From positions 62,001 through 126,000 of the forward strand of contig NC_049993.1 in assembly GCF_000003815.2 (NCBI RefSeq): DNA of 64,000 nucleotides, given 5' to 3'. Positions 23,001 through 36,878 of this stretch are shown here, one piece after another (the stretch's first letter is position 1; the number at the start of each line of letters is the position of its first letter). The notes under the pieces are model-generated. The model had not been told where the DNA came from. It did no database searches and saw nothing but the letters and a program-made list of their open reading frames with translations. The translations under genes were made by a program, and so were the position numbers. The DNA is from Branchiostoma floridae. Its lineage: Eukaryota > Chordata > Leptocardii > Amphioxiformes > Branchiostomatidae.

Positions 23001-26000
23001 GACCTCTAGACTGCACAACTCCTTCCTACACCATACTACTAGTATCAGACTATATAAAAAATCATTGACTGATGCTTTTAGTTTTTGTTTTTTAGTGGTT
23101 TTTAGTTTATGTACTCTTAATTAGGACTTGCCTACGGTATCTAAAAATTTAGTCAATATGTAATGTGATTTTATCCATTCTGTAAAATTAGAGGTACTAC
23201 TGCTCAGGGGTACATGTAACTCTGCAATGTTGATATGATGAATAAAGATTATATAGAACATCAACTCTACAGGCAAACACTGTAATTACACTAGTAATGT
23301 TACATGTATCGGTTTGTGTTCTTTCATGAATGGAAGGAAAAGAATCTAATATGTCAATTTCTTCTAATTCAATAAATGATAACATGGTGAGATTAACAGT
23401 ATTTCCCCTGTGTTGGAACAAAGCTCAAAATTTGTAACATGGAAAAGTGATTGAGACTTGCAATTATATTTGTCATAACTTTTCCAGTATTCATGTTTCA
23501 CTCTCTCTGTAATCATGGGTTTGATACATAGAGAAAGTCCCAGAGGTACAATGGACATGTATGCACACTTTTACACTTCATATGCAGATTTTCAACACAT
23601 TCTGCCTTTAGTATGTACAAGCACAATGGCATCAAAAGTTCATGGTCATACAGGACAGGAGTGTGCCTTGTGGTAAGAAAAATACTACTAGTATTATATT
23701 GTTATCAGCTGCAGCAGGGCAAACAAGGACTTGGACAAGGTACAAAGAAAAATTGATGGTTTGCTCCTTTTCTAAATATTAGGCCATAGATCGTAATGTT
23801 TTTTCTCTGCTTACCATTTTAATACAGCTGGCGTCATCAAAGGTGCTGGGCAGATCAGTGGCCATTGCCATTCCGAGTATTTCTACAGCTTGAGCTTGAA
23901 GGTTGTGCTTTTTCACAAAGTCCTCACTGCATAGCACCGCTGCAGCACTGCCATCAGATGTGGGTCTGCAAACATCAAACATACATTGTGCATGTATCCA
24001 CATTAAAGGAAAGCATGTGGAATATCATCTACATCATGTACATGTATCACTTCCTAGGAAATTTTAATCTGGGTTCAGCATTGATGATTAGGTAGCTACA
24101 GGGATTCAAATTCCTAACCTGATGTGATCCAGAGAGGGGAGTTTCTTTCCTGTTCAAGAATCCAAAAAATGGATTATATCCCTTTTCAAAATGGAGCTTT
24201 CCCTAATCTATCTACTATCCATCTGTACCATACACATAGTATACATATAATGCTATATCATATAACTAGACTTTGGCGACCTCATACCTCCATGAAATTT
24301 TATGCAAATAACTTGCACATTTTCATGAATTATGCATGTGATGTTCATTATTGACTAACATATACAAGTACAAAATTCCTATCATATATTATGCAAAATA
24401 GTTCATTAGCATATTTAGTATCTGTTTATGTTCCATCTATCATAATTTACATGTGTTACAATTATTGAAGTCGTTATTGAAAACAATGCAATTTCCACAT
24501 TCTTTATGCAAATTAAGTCCTCATTTGCATAAAATGTACATCATTATAAACATCCTTGCCTAAGCTACTCGCATGCCTAATCTGTCATTTCTTTCTGCAG
24601 TTGTCCTCTTTGGAATGTCTTGACAAAAATGCCCCTGCAGTTCCAAAAATAAATGTTAGGGGGCTGAAACTTGCCCCACTTTGTCATGACACTGCAAGCT
24701 ATCTATCACTAAAATGTCAAGACGATATTGTGTCCGGGACAAGAGATACATTAAAAAAACTGCTATGATAGATTATTGTCATTGATTATGCAAATGTACC
24801 CCAATTTTGCGTAATTAGTATTTTATTTTGTACAACATCGTCTAAGGTACCCACATACCAAAAATCATGAACATTCGTTGTTCCCTTCTTGAGTTATCCT
24901 CAAGAAGTAATTGACAAAAATGCCCCAAAATGCATGAATGGACTCTTCTGCAATGCAACCCTTGTACAAAATCACTACGGCATACAAAGTGATTCCTGTG
25001 TTAAACGGTTAAATGGTTGGATGTACCAAGTCACTATTTCTTAATTGCCCTTCCAAAGGTCCTTCCGAATTCCCTCTCTTGTGGCCCAGTTTCAAAACAT
25101 AGTCAGACAACGGTACATCCTCACCAACTTTTAAACCTCCCTTTTACGTACATGTAGTTGTGTTACTGTTTGTGGTCGGTACAGTAAGCCCTTAAGGTCT
25201 CATTGATGTATTATTCTGAGTGGGCACCCTAAAAGAGATCCGAGCCAAAATGGCTGCATGGACGCATGTTGTTAGGGGAGAGAAATTCCCTTTTTAGGCA
25301 GCGGAACTGATCTCAGAAGTCAGATTGGTGAAAGCTTGTTTGTAACTGAAGAAATTTGCAGGTTAAGTTTTGCAGTCGCGCTAGGTTGGCAGTACACAGT
25401 CATGGGTTCTGTGTGGTGTGGTTGTACACAAAGGGTCCGCATGGCGGGCCCTGACAACGCTTTACACTAAATTTGGGATGGTCCACAACGTTTTACGTTA
25501 AATTCACAATAGCCAGCTAACTTCAATCTTCTATTAGCAAAAAAGGCCAGAGGCCCCCGATACATATTTTTACCATGTCGATAAACGAAGGTGAAAAGAT
25601 TAGCAAGGGAGGTCCGGCTAAATTTTGAAATCTTGATCCTCTGAAACGCAATTTCTGCAATTTTTCTGTGTTTGAGGGGCTAAATTTACGGGTAAATTAC
25701 GCTTCAACTTTTTAGGAGGCCAGGCTACGATTTACGGGTAATTTTTAAGCTTGATTACGTTTTGCGAGTAACTTTTAGGCTCGATTACGCTTTACGGTAA
25801 ATTTTCCATCCTCACTACGAATTACGTGAAATAAAATAGCTTCCCTATGCATTGCGGGAAATTAAAAAGGCCTGCCTACGCCTTACGGAAAAGAGCATGC
25901 AGACCCTCGACACTAACAGCAAAAAAGTGCCTTTTGTGAGGATTGACTAATCGTAGTTTGTAATTGCTATTGAGAAAGAGCCAGTGTCTATTTGACGTTG

Positions 26001-29000
26001 GCAATTTTTTTCCACGATATAGGGTAAATGTGCTCAACATAGAATGAAAAATCTGCTGATATTTCACGTAACTTCATTATGAACATGCCCATGTAAACCA
26101 CGAATTATAACATAGAAGTCTATGGTAAGAAAAAACTCATCAATGAGACCTTAAATTATGATAGGTGGAACAAAAGAAGATGCCAAATATGCTAATGAGG
26201 AACTGATTTGCATAATATATATGCAAAAATTGCAAAACTGCTTAATGATTAAAGATGGGAATATTATACTTGTGACATGTGTATGTCAGTCAATGATGAA
26301 CATCACCATGCATAAATCATGAAAATGTGCAAGCATTTGCATAAAATTTACAAAAGCTCTAAATATTTCATGGAGGTATGAGGTCGCTGAACTTACATGT
26401 AAGTTTCATATATTTCCAAAGCAGAGATTTGCATCCCAGATCGACAGATCAGAAATCACAGCAGGTCTATGCACCTTGCTGTTAACAGAATTCAGCAGTT
26501 TTTAAAAAATGTCTCTTCAACAATCTTATCAGCCCCAGAGCAACTGTCTGTACTGTGAGGTATTACAGATTGAGAGGATTTGGTTCTATGGAACTTTTCT
26601 GTCCCACTGTTTTTGACGGAGGTATTCGAATTAGAATAGGGGTTCTACCTGGTCCTATTTGTTCGATATAGTGTTCGATCAGGATCGGTCCGTTTTGAAT
26701 GGCAGAAGATGAAGCAGTAGGAGAAACACGTAAGGTTACCAGTTTACGGTTGATTTGTTAACAACGCAGTTTTACGGAAATTGCGCCGGCAGAAATGAAA
26801 AACTCTCCTTTTGGAAGATCTTAGTCGGTCTGCCTCAACTTCTGTATGGTATAATATTTCTTCTGTTGGATTTATCGTCGTGCGAGCCTCTTCAAATAAA
26901 CAAGTCTGCAGCCAAAATTCTTTCAGGGTGACCAGTTTACGGTCAGTTGGGTGTTTCTCCCTGTGGTTATTTTTGTAAAGGCCATATTATTGATAATTTC
27001 CCATAAAACGTTCCCTAAGTAGTCCAATGAGATAACACGATGGATGATTGTTTACATCGACGCCATGCCGTGCACTTTGCATCGCCGCTAAACGTACCGG
27101 TAAGTCATCTTTGCCCCAACAGAACACCACTCCTAGCACCATACTGTTCCACAACTTGCCCAATGGTACTCATGACATCGGCGACGCATTTATATGTTTT
27201 TATCAATTGTGTATAGATAGTTATTGGCCTTGAAATGCGTTCAGTATACATATGGCTTCCTCATGCTGTGCCCTACCCACACGAATTTGGCTAAAACAGC
27301 GCCCCTTCAGTCGAACCGCAAAGCTCTATGCGCATCCGTTCTGCGCAGCCCTCTCTACGACAGGTCATACGCCGGAACACAGTTTGTCCTGGCTTGACCC
27401 CGCTGCATGGGTGTAAGCAAGTGCCCGTTGTGCAGCAAAAAGACCTCAGACCTACACATTGTTTGTTCTTTTTTATATCTACAGGCTTTGCCCAGTACAA
27501 CCATGTAGATATTTCATGCATTGCAAAATGACAGCAAACACTGTAGCTTTCGAAACATTGGCAATTTTTGCCAGTTTATTTGTGGTTGTCTTTTTTGCAG
27601 TTCACCATGATCCCATTAGCTAACCCCACCACGTGATAGCCCAGTTACTAACCTGAACATTGATACCTAACTTGCTTGTTTAATTTGAGGAGCAACGGGT
27701 TTGCCCCGAAATTATCTTATGTAACATGCGCAAATCACGGTGGTGAAGTTTCAGTCTGGTTGTAACAGGCCACGCACACTACCCTGCGTTTTGACCGTAT
27801 TTTCATACATCTTGCATGGTGTCACAGGCCTCATTTCTTGGTACGAGAAGCTGAATGGGTCCGACTGTCAGTTGCAATATAATAAGTGACATGATGATAG
27901 ACAAGTACACATAGACACAGGGTTTTAGTGCAAAGTCAGACTTTTTAAAAAACATCAGATTTTGAGTCAATCTGTTTCGAACTCCTTGTCCGAACCTGGG
28001 TTCGAACGATAGAATCCAGCCGGTACGTTCCATTTTCCGTGTCGTGGGGGTCAGGCGAGTTCAAGCCTAATTTTGCAGCGTTTGTAAAAGTTGATAAAAC
28101 TTATACGGCTCAGGACTTGCCGTCGCAAATAGGCTTATTAAAACCCACCGAAATGAAATTGACATTAACCAGAGGCCAGAATAAGTGGGATTCATGTGCA
28201 AGCATACTGATATCAATACATCATGTCTGAGATTTGTAAAGCATAGTGAAAGATCAGTGTGTGCGGTTTCACATTCGAAAAAAGATGCTGGGAAATTCGA
28301 CATGTTGTCACATAATTTCGGGGCAAACCCGTTGCTCTTCAAATTTCCCTGGGAACTTAGGTATCAATGAAAAGGTGAGGAATTGGACTTTCACGCCGTG
28401 GATTTATCTCGTGGGATCAAGTTGAACTGTAAAAAAGACCAGCAAACATAAACTTACCAAAAATTGCTTATGTTTCAAAGCCAACAGCGCTCGCTGCCAT
28501 TGGGCAATGCACGAAATATCTACATGGTTGTACTGGGCAAAACCTGTAGATATGAAAAAGTATAAACATCATGTAGGTCTGAGGTCTTTTTGCTGTACAA
28601 CAGGCAGTTATAAACACCCATGCAGCGGGGTCAAATCGGGTCGCGACAAAAGCCGTATCTTAGAGAATTACGCGTTCTAGGGTGACCTGCGGTTCGAATG
28701 CCTTAGCAATTTTGCCCTGCCCTCCAATACACAACCTTGATTTGCATAGTCACATGATACAAAATGGCGTTCGAAAACTACCGGCTCGGCGACGACAGTC
28801 ATTTGTTTTAATGTAGTTTTTAAGACTTCCTTTGGATAACATACATCAAATCACCATGAATTCTTGAGATAAGAACTGCAGGTTTGGTTTCAGACGATGT
28901 TGCAATTGATATAGAGTTTGTAGGATTTAGAATAAAGAGGGGATGAAGTTAGCGGTTGAGAATTACGATCAAAACCGGGCCATCTGAACAGTGTTCTACG

Positions 29001-32000
29001 ATCATAAATCGTCAATTTAAATTGTTGTCAGGCTTTTCAAACGTTTAATCGGCTGCTTTACTGGATGCAACCATATATCACAAATAAGATACAATCACAT
29101 AGATCCTGTAGACGTACTTCTTGCCTACTGAAGAGAATTTTCTTTTTCACAATTCACCTCGAAGTCTGCACCAGTGCCCAGAGTGACCGTAAACTGGTCC
29201 TGCACGTAAACTGGTAACCTTACGTTAATGACAATACCGGTACACTGTATACGTACTAATTTCTCTCTATGGCATAAACAATGAAATAATATTTGATACA
29301 GGAATAATAAAAATGTCAATGGAGTTAAAAATTAGAAAAATATAACAATCAAAATCTAGCGATCTGTTCCAAAAACTGTCTGTCACCCACTGCACATTTA
29401 TCATGTCATTTAGGCTTTAACTGTGAATTGTCTTTGGTCCAATGGTCTGGTCTCATGCTGAAGTAACCAGAAAAGCCAAAATACAATAAAAACAACACAT
29501 CCCTCAGCTACAAGAGAGAGACACCTAAACAGATACATAAACAGATGTATAGAATGCATTTCAAGCAAATAAGCTTAATCTGGTCTTACGAGCATTGCAG
29601 CCTTGTTAGTTGGACAGGCTCAAACACCATCTTGGATTTCTTGATCTCATCAATGCTGTACTCTTTCTGGAACTGGGCATACCTGTAAACAAGTAATGTT
29701 CATGTTTTCCTTAAACATGTACATGTACTGCATCTGTCATCAATTTCTGCACATTACCTCATATAGTATACAGATGGCAGAAGTATCCAGGGAGAGTCAG
29801 GTGTCCGGCAGATGACATCCTTTTAATGTTGATTGAGGCTACCATTCCAAGTGAAGTGCCAACCAACACATGTACTGATACCAAAAATAACTTCATCAGG
29901 TTGGTAAAATACCTATGTATAGGATATTCGAGAAAGATTTCTTGTACATAACCAGTAAATACTCACTTACTTACACTGAGGATTGGGGTGACTGGGTACT
30001 GTACAGAAAATTCAGGTCCAGGTCCAGAGGATCAGGTCCTGGTCCAGACCTGAACCTGGACCTAATTGTTTCTGAATGGGTGATACTCAAAACAATCGTC
30101 CATTTTTGAACAAAAGTTTGGTCGGGTATATCATATCATAATGTGAACAACGCTAACTGCCTCTGTTCACTTTAATAGACCAATTTTGACTGTACAAATT
30201 TCCTCTTGTAATTTTCTTGGACCGGTACTTATATTAGCCCCAAAAGACATGAATGCCTGCTGCTATATTGCCAGTAAATGTGAGTGTTCATTTGCTAATC
30301 GATCCAAAATCCAGTTAACTGATTTTTTTAGGTCCATTTTTTCCAGACTGGTCCAACAAGAAAAACTAGTACCCACCTCTATAACAGAGGAGCCTGTTGG
30401 TGCACACTAAATACAAGCAGGAGGATCCAATCAAAACAGATTGTGTGTGCAAAATTCCATGCAAGAACTGTGAGGAAGTGTATATACAAAATGTAGTTGA
30501 AACAGGAAGGACTTTGGGGACAAAACTGGAAGAACATATGAAAGGATGTACATGACTTTTTTTTTTCAGCCAGGCAAAAGGATAGACCACAAATAAAACA
30601 CACCTGCAACAACAATCATTAATACTTAAAAACAATAAAACTGTTGCCATGGCAATAGTTTTTATTGCCACACTTATTTCAGCACAGAGTCACTCATACA
30701 ATACAAAATTGGACACACATTATTATTACATAAAATACATTTAACATGTTACATGAAACACTCCTTAAATGATATATCTTCCCTATAAGCTTTCAGAGGT
30801 AAAGAAAAAGAATTTTGCTTGGACAAAACTTACGGATTGTTGACAGAATGTTTGTGGTTCTTCAGAGCAATCTTGGCAAAGTGCTCAGGAGTGGATCCTG
30901 TCAAGAATGAATGTACAAAACATGATTTTCTTGAATATAAAACAAACTGGAGTGCCACGATTCCATACCATAACTTTGCCAAATGATATTTACGAATGAC
31001 ATATCATTGACGAACGAACAGCTTACAAACATGGCCTTCAACACAGTGGAATTATTCAGTGTACAGGGCTCGAAATAGCACCCAAAATTGGAGCTGTGCA
31101 CCCAATTATTTTCTGTGGGGCACAGGGTGCACCCAAATATTTTCTTACGTTTATGTATGTTAAGATATCAAAGTATACTAGTATACATCATATTCTTGAC
31201 ATCTAAGTGTTAGAAAGATAATAAAAATGTCAGTGATGGTACTTGATTAAGAATTTGATAGCTTGTAAGTAAGTTTTATTATTAGGTTATTACTTAAATT
31301 TAAGTGGTGCACCCAAAATTTTTTTGGTGCACCCAATTTTTAAAGCTCGGTGCACCAGTGCACCTAATCCCCCAAATGAATTTCGAGCCCTGGTGTAGAA
31401 TAGTGATATCCCTGCATGACGCCACATGTATGAACAGTGATGATTAAACTAGTGGATTAGTGTGCCATCCATGTTGTTGGCTATTCACTTCGTGAAACGA
31501 AGTGTTTGCAGTCAGTGCTGTTTTGATGTCAGGGGGTCGTTTGTCAGCCTGATAACTAGGGAACGCGTGAATGGATGGTTTTGATATTTGGTATGTGGGT
31601 AGGATTAGACATGACGAAGGAATGGCAGGAATTGCGTTACGGCAGGGCGCTCTACCGGCGTGTTATGGTACTGCAGCGGAACTTTCGGTTTTGCTATTTT
31701 TTGTTTGGGACTTGTTTGGGTGATGATTTTTAAGTGGTAGGTAGCTGTGTAAAAGCATGAAAAGGTGTGTAAGTTTTGGCCACCTAGGGGTTTCGCAGGG
31801 CCGGTGAAAGTAATTCTTGTTTTAGGTTTTGAGAAGGAATAATGAGAGAAGGGGTTGATGGATGTTAATGACTGTAGGTATGCAGATAGCTTACGTAATG
31901 ATGTACATACTTGTATGCTTGTTATGCAAATTAGGTGGTAATTTGCATAATACAATAGGTATGTGTAGAAACCCTCAAAACTCTGTGTCTGTGAACAGTC

Positions 32001-35000
32001 CAGCTCCTTCACGCCAACACAGATTGATCTGATATTTGGTATGTGGGTAGCTGTTGAGAAGGAGAAGAAACGTACGAGGCGTTTTTTTGTCTAGTGGCTT
32101 TTGACGGTTTTGCAGGGGATGTTTGTACTTGACAAATAGTGTTTAGTGTGCTAAGTGTGGCGATTACGCAATAGTGGTTTATATTTAGGAGTTACGTCAT
32201 TCTGCGTGGCTTGGAGTTTTGCATGGCCCCGTCCCCACAGGAAGTGACCCCAAAGGTCATAGTTGCGCAAGAGAGGACAGCACGACTTATATATACCACA
32301 CGATTACAAGACAATGGTACTACAGGGACAGTACATTATACATGATGGGGTGTAAACGTTTCCTATAAGATTTGATAATCTGTAGATTAAGGGCAATGAA
32401 TAAGGGCAATGGTGATATTGTTTACAGGGGCCTATATTATACGTTTTAAAAGGGTTGTACATGTAACAGTTACTACCGGTACAATACATTGTTGAACAAA
32501 GCAGGGTTTGTTTTTCACAGTAACTTGTAGTCATTGATGAGAGTGTTTATAGGGATTGTACATTAGACATATGGAATACACAATGTAGTGGACTGCATGT
32601 TACATCATCATTGTTGCAACCATTGATACATTTGCTTCCGGTGGTGGATTTGTTATCCTACCTGCTGAAATCGGACAAATTTCTTGTTGGATAAGCATTT
32701 GGTCTCTCATCCAAGGAAGAAATTATGCATCTTGTATGTTATCCCGGACAGAAAAAGGTGTCGCGAGGCGTATAGTCCTATTGACTGACAAACCCCGTGC
32801 GGGCGGATAAAGCGTTCCCGCCAAGGCAGGACTTGGGCCAGCTGGACTGATTTCACCGGGCAACGCGCGGCTTGTCATGGTCGTCAGTAGGGCTCCCATA
32901 ACCTGGCTAAATGGTTGGAAATTAACCACTCTACCCGGAAAAGTCAATACTTGGACAAATACATGCGATGTACATCTCAAAGTTGAAATTTTATCAACTC
33001 ACCATTTGGTTTTTATGTCCATTTGCAACGTGTTGGTGAACTTTATCCAGAATTTGTCAAAGTTATGAGACCTCTGAACATTCCTATGTCCAAAGAAATC
33101 CGCTGAAAATTAAAAAATTGGCTTTCCTTGCGGTAAATTTTTCCCTTCGAAGATTGTCGCCTTTCCTGATCATATGTAAGGGACACGGGATCATCTAAAA
33201 AGTTCCATGAGTTGCAAGGCGCAAGCACATATATATTATTTGTACTTTCATGTCTGGATTTCCCAGCGATTAATTAAAGGTGGGTCACAAGTGCCAAGTA
33301 GCATAATCCCGCCATTTGTACTGATATGTGGCGAGAACGTTTGGGTAAGAGACACGGGGTCATGTCAGAATTTCAATAAGTTCCAAGTCGCAAGCCCAAA
33401 ATGGAAGTTATACGTTTATGTCTTGTTTTCCCAGCGATGTAATGTAGAGTATATAGGTCACAAGTGGTAATTAACATAAGCGCGTCATTTGTACTGATAT
33501 GTCACGAGAACGATTAGGTGAGAGACACACACGGGGTCATGTCAAAAGTTCCATGAGTCACAAGTCGCAAGCCCGGATGGATACTATCCAGGATAGTTAT
33601 ACTTTGATGTCTTGATTTCTCTGCAATTTAATCTAGGGTAGGTCGCAAGTTAGCAGATTCATGTCAGTTGTACCGATAGGTTATCTAAACGATTGGGTAA
33701 GAGACAAGGGGTCATCTGAAAAGTTCCATGAGTTCCAAGTCGCAAGCCCAAAATGGAAGTTATACTTTTATGTACCTGAGGAGGAGCATTCCGTGACGAC
33801 ACCAGCCATCACATTTTGAAGGTGTTCGCTGGGGATGTGAAGATCATTTATGTGGATCTCACCAATGACGGCGTTGATGTGGTCAACGTTATTGTTTTAT
33901 GTGTTATCTTATTGATATTTTGATGCAACCGTCGATTTTAGCCCAGTCAATATAAGTCTTTATCTTTAAAAGACCATGAAAGGTCCATGGAAATGAATGG
34001 ACAGGGACAGTTTGTGTCATGTGCACAGACAAGAAAGGATGGATGATAGAATACTTTTAAAATACAGCCTACTGCCTAAATCCTTTTTTTCGGCGCACCT
34101 CACCAAACACATCAAAATCCACGTATAATTCCAACAACATAAACACTGTTAAGCTAGCCAATGACACGTCTACAAATAAACCCTGCACCACCGCACCATC
34201 ACCCATTTCACGAAGGTTGAGTTCTGTGAACGCTTGTTGGAATATTATTATACATCACATGCACAGCTTTACAAGAGACTCCCAGACAATTTCAAAGATT
34301 ATCGTCCTATGAAGACTGGTTTGTATTGGTTCTTCTGCAACAAGGAAAGAAATGTGAGAAGAGTTCAGGTTTATATGGTGGAACTTCATGTTACAGTATT
34401 AAAAGATGGTCATGTTAGCTTGTCAAATTGGCTGCCTCTCAAAGTTGCATGTTTCTCTGCAATCATGAATGCTTACAGGGGACGAACAAACCAACGTATT
34501 GCCTCCTTTGATAATTCATTCACAAATAAGGACTTTTTCCTTGTTTGATACATCATGCCCTATGGCTTAATTTCTCTTACCAGCTTTATATTCCAGTAGT
34601 TTTGAAATATTAGCTGCATCTTCTTTGCTGCCGGATTTTTCTTTTTTTTCATGTACTAGTTTTGGGGTCTCCAGGGGATGTCATCCATAAAATCCAATCA
34701 GTGTGGCTTAAGTGTTTCACATTGACAATAAGGTCAGTGATGACTAAATGCTGATGACTTACCATATTTTAAGTTGTGCTCCCTCCCTGCATTGCCAAAC
34801 ATCTGTGGTGTGAGGGGATCATTTGTGACACCATACTTCTGGGCCATCACCTTCACATGTTTCCCAATAGGACTGGTCCGATCAGGATACTAATCATGGG
34901 AACAAAAGTCTCCACTATTATTGCAACTACATGTGTAGGCAGTGAGACTGCAGCTAAAAGTACCTTGTAAGTCCAATCATTATGAATAGGCCTCATGCAG

Positions 35001-36827
35001 AACCAGTGGTAAAAAAAAGCTTCGGCTAAGGTCGTCCCTCGGATAGGGTGTTAAATGGAGGTCTCGTGTACAGAAGAGCCAACCCTCACACACGTTAAAG
35101 AACCCACCACAGCTTTTGAAAAAGAGTAGTGGCGTGCCCCGGTGTGCGAAGGTGCAAATTCTTCCGTGTAGAGTTGGTCATTCTCTACAAATCACCCAGA
35201 CTCAGGAGGAATAGTGACATATCAGTCACTAACTGGAGATCTGTATCAAACCAAACCAAACCAACAAAAAATCTTCATGACAGGAACTTCCAGTCAATTC
35301 CCAGTTTGAGTTTTGTTAGGTTCACCACTATTTAGAGACCACTGTTGCTATGGCAATAACATTTTTATGGTCAGGCTTGTTGGACATGGCCTTTACCATC
35401 ATGGTCTTTTGATCAATATTTGTTGTATTTATACAATAAATGTAGTGACAAATACCACATTGTACTTGGAATTATGATTATATTAATAAATTTAGATTGA
35501 ATAAAAATTGATAGTTGCTTTGTCTTTGACCAAAAGAAGTAATACTAATAGGTACATGTATGATAACATGTGCAAAAAGCTTAGTAAAATAGGTCAATTC
35601 GTCAAAGTCCAACATACCAGTCATCTTAACGATTCAACTGCAGCTACTCAAATAGAACTAGTCATTTGATGGTTAGGCCACACTAAATTTATTTGTCCAA
35701 GAAAAAAAATCATACTGACAAGTAAAAAAACAAAAAACATTCAAAAAGTCTGGGGTAAAGATACGGCTTCAATAACAAAAAACACCCTGAGGAGTTTAAT
35801 GGCACGTTTCATACAATGATTCCCTTCCTTTGATTTGTTACTAATGTTCTGAATAAAAGGCATTGTTACCTCCAAGAAATGTCATGGAGGTTGTATTTTA
35901 ACCAGCGTTTGTGTGTGTGTGTGTCTGTCTGTCAACAAGATAACTCAAGAACGGCTGGATGGATTAGTTTCATACTTAGTGTTTTGGTGGGGTGTGATGA
36001 AAGCTGGAAGTGATTAGATTTTGAGCCCCCTAGTGGCTTTCCTTGGTACTGCAGCGCAACTTCCGGTTTTGCTATATTGTGTTCTGAACAAGATATGGTC
36101 CCAATTTTGGGGTGTTAGATAGCTCTTGTGCTCAGGAATACATGTAAGTGACATAAGTTTGGGCCCCCTTTCATCTAGTTTTGGAATAGCAGGGGCATTT
36201 TTGTCCAAAACTTCTGAAGTGGATACATTGTAACTCAAGAAGGGAACAATGGATTTTCATGATTTATGGTATGTAACTACCTTAGACAATGTTATACAAG
36301 ATAGAGTACTAATTATGCAAAATTAGATTATAGTTGCATAATTAATAAGCTTATTCTATCATTATAGCAGTTTTTTTAATGTATCTCTTGTATCGGACAT
36401 GATATGGTTTTAATATTTGGCCGGTTAAAAGTTAAACCCTTCCCGCGCCAAGGGCAGTGCCCATTTCTGGCGCATAGGGCGGTGCCCATCTCTGTTTCGT
36501 TAGCCCTGGGCCACACACAACGCAATCACTACAGCAGGGGGCTAGTCCACTGGTAGTGGTGTGTGTTCAACTTCCATACTCTTTCCCGAATGCTGAGTGC
36601 TAAGCAGAGAAAGCAGCATGTACCATTTTTATAGTCTTTGGTATGACTCGGCCGGGATCGAACTCACGACCTTCCGAATGCAAGGCGAACACTCTACCCA
36701 CTAGGCCATTGCACCGGCATTTGGCCGGTAGATAGCTTTTAACGTCATGACAAAATGGGGCAAGTTTCAGCCCCCTAACATTTGATTTTGGAACTGCAGG
36801 GGCGTTTTTGTCAAGACACTCCAAAGA

Positions 36828-36878
<51 letters not shown>

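Noticed and set aside
30366-30671. Frame of about 100 codons on the minus strand
   Set aside because: Hydrophobic low-complexity content from T/A-rich repeat sequence (LLLFLSIND...), with no motif and overlapping repeat fragments.
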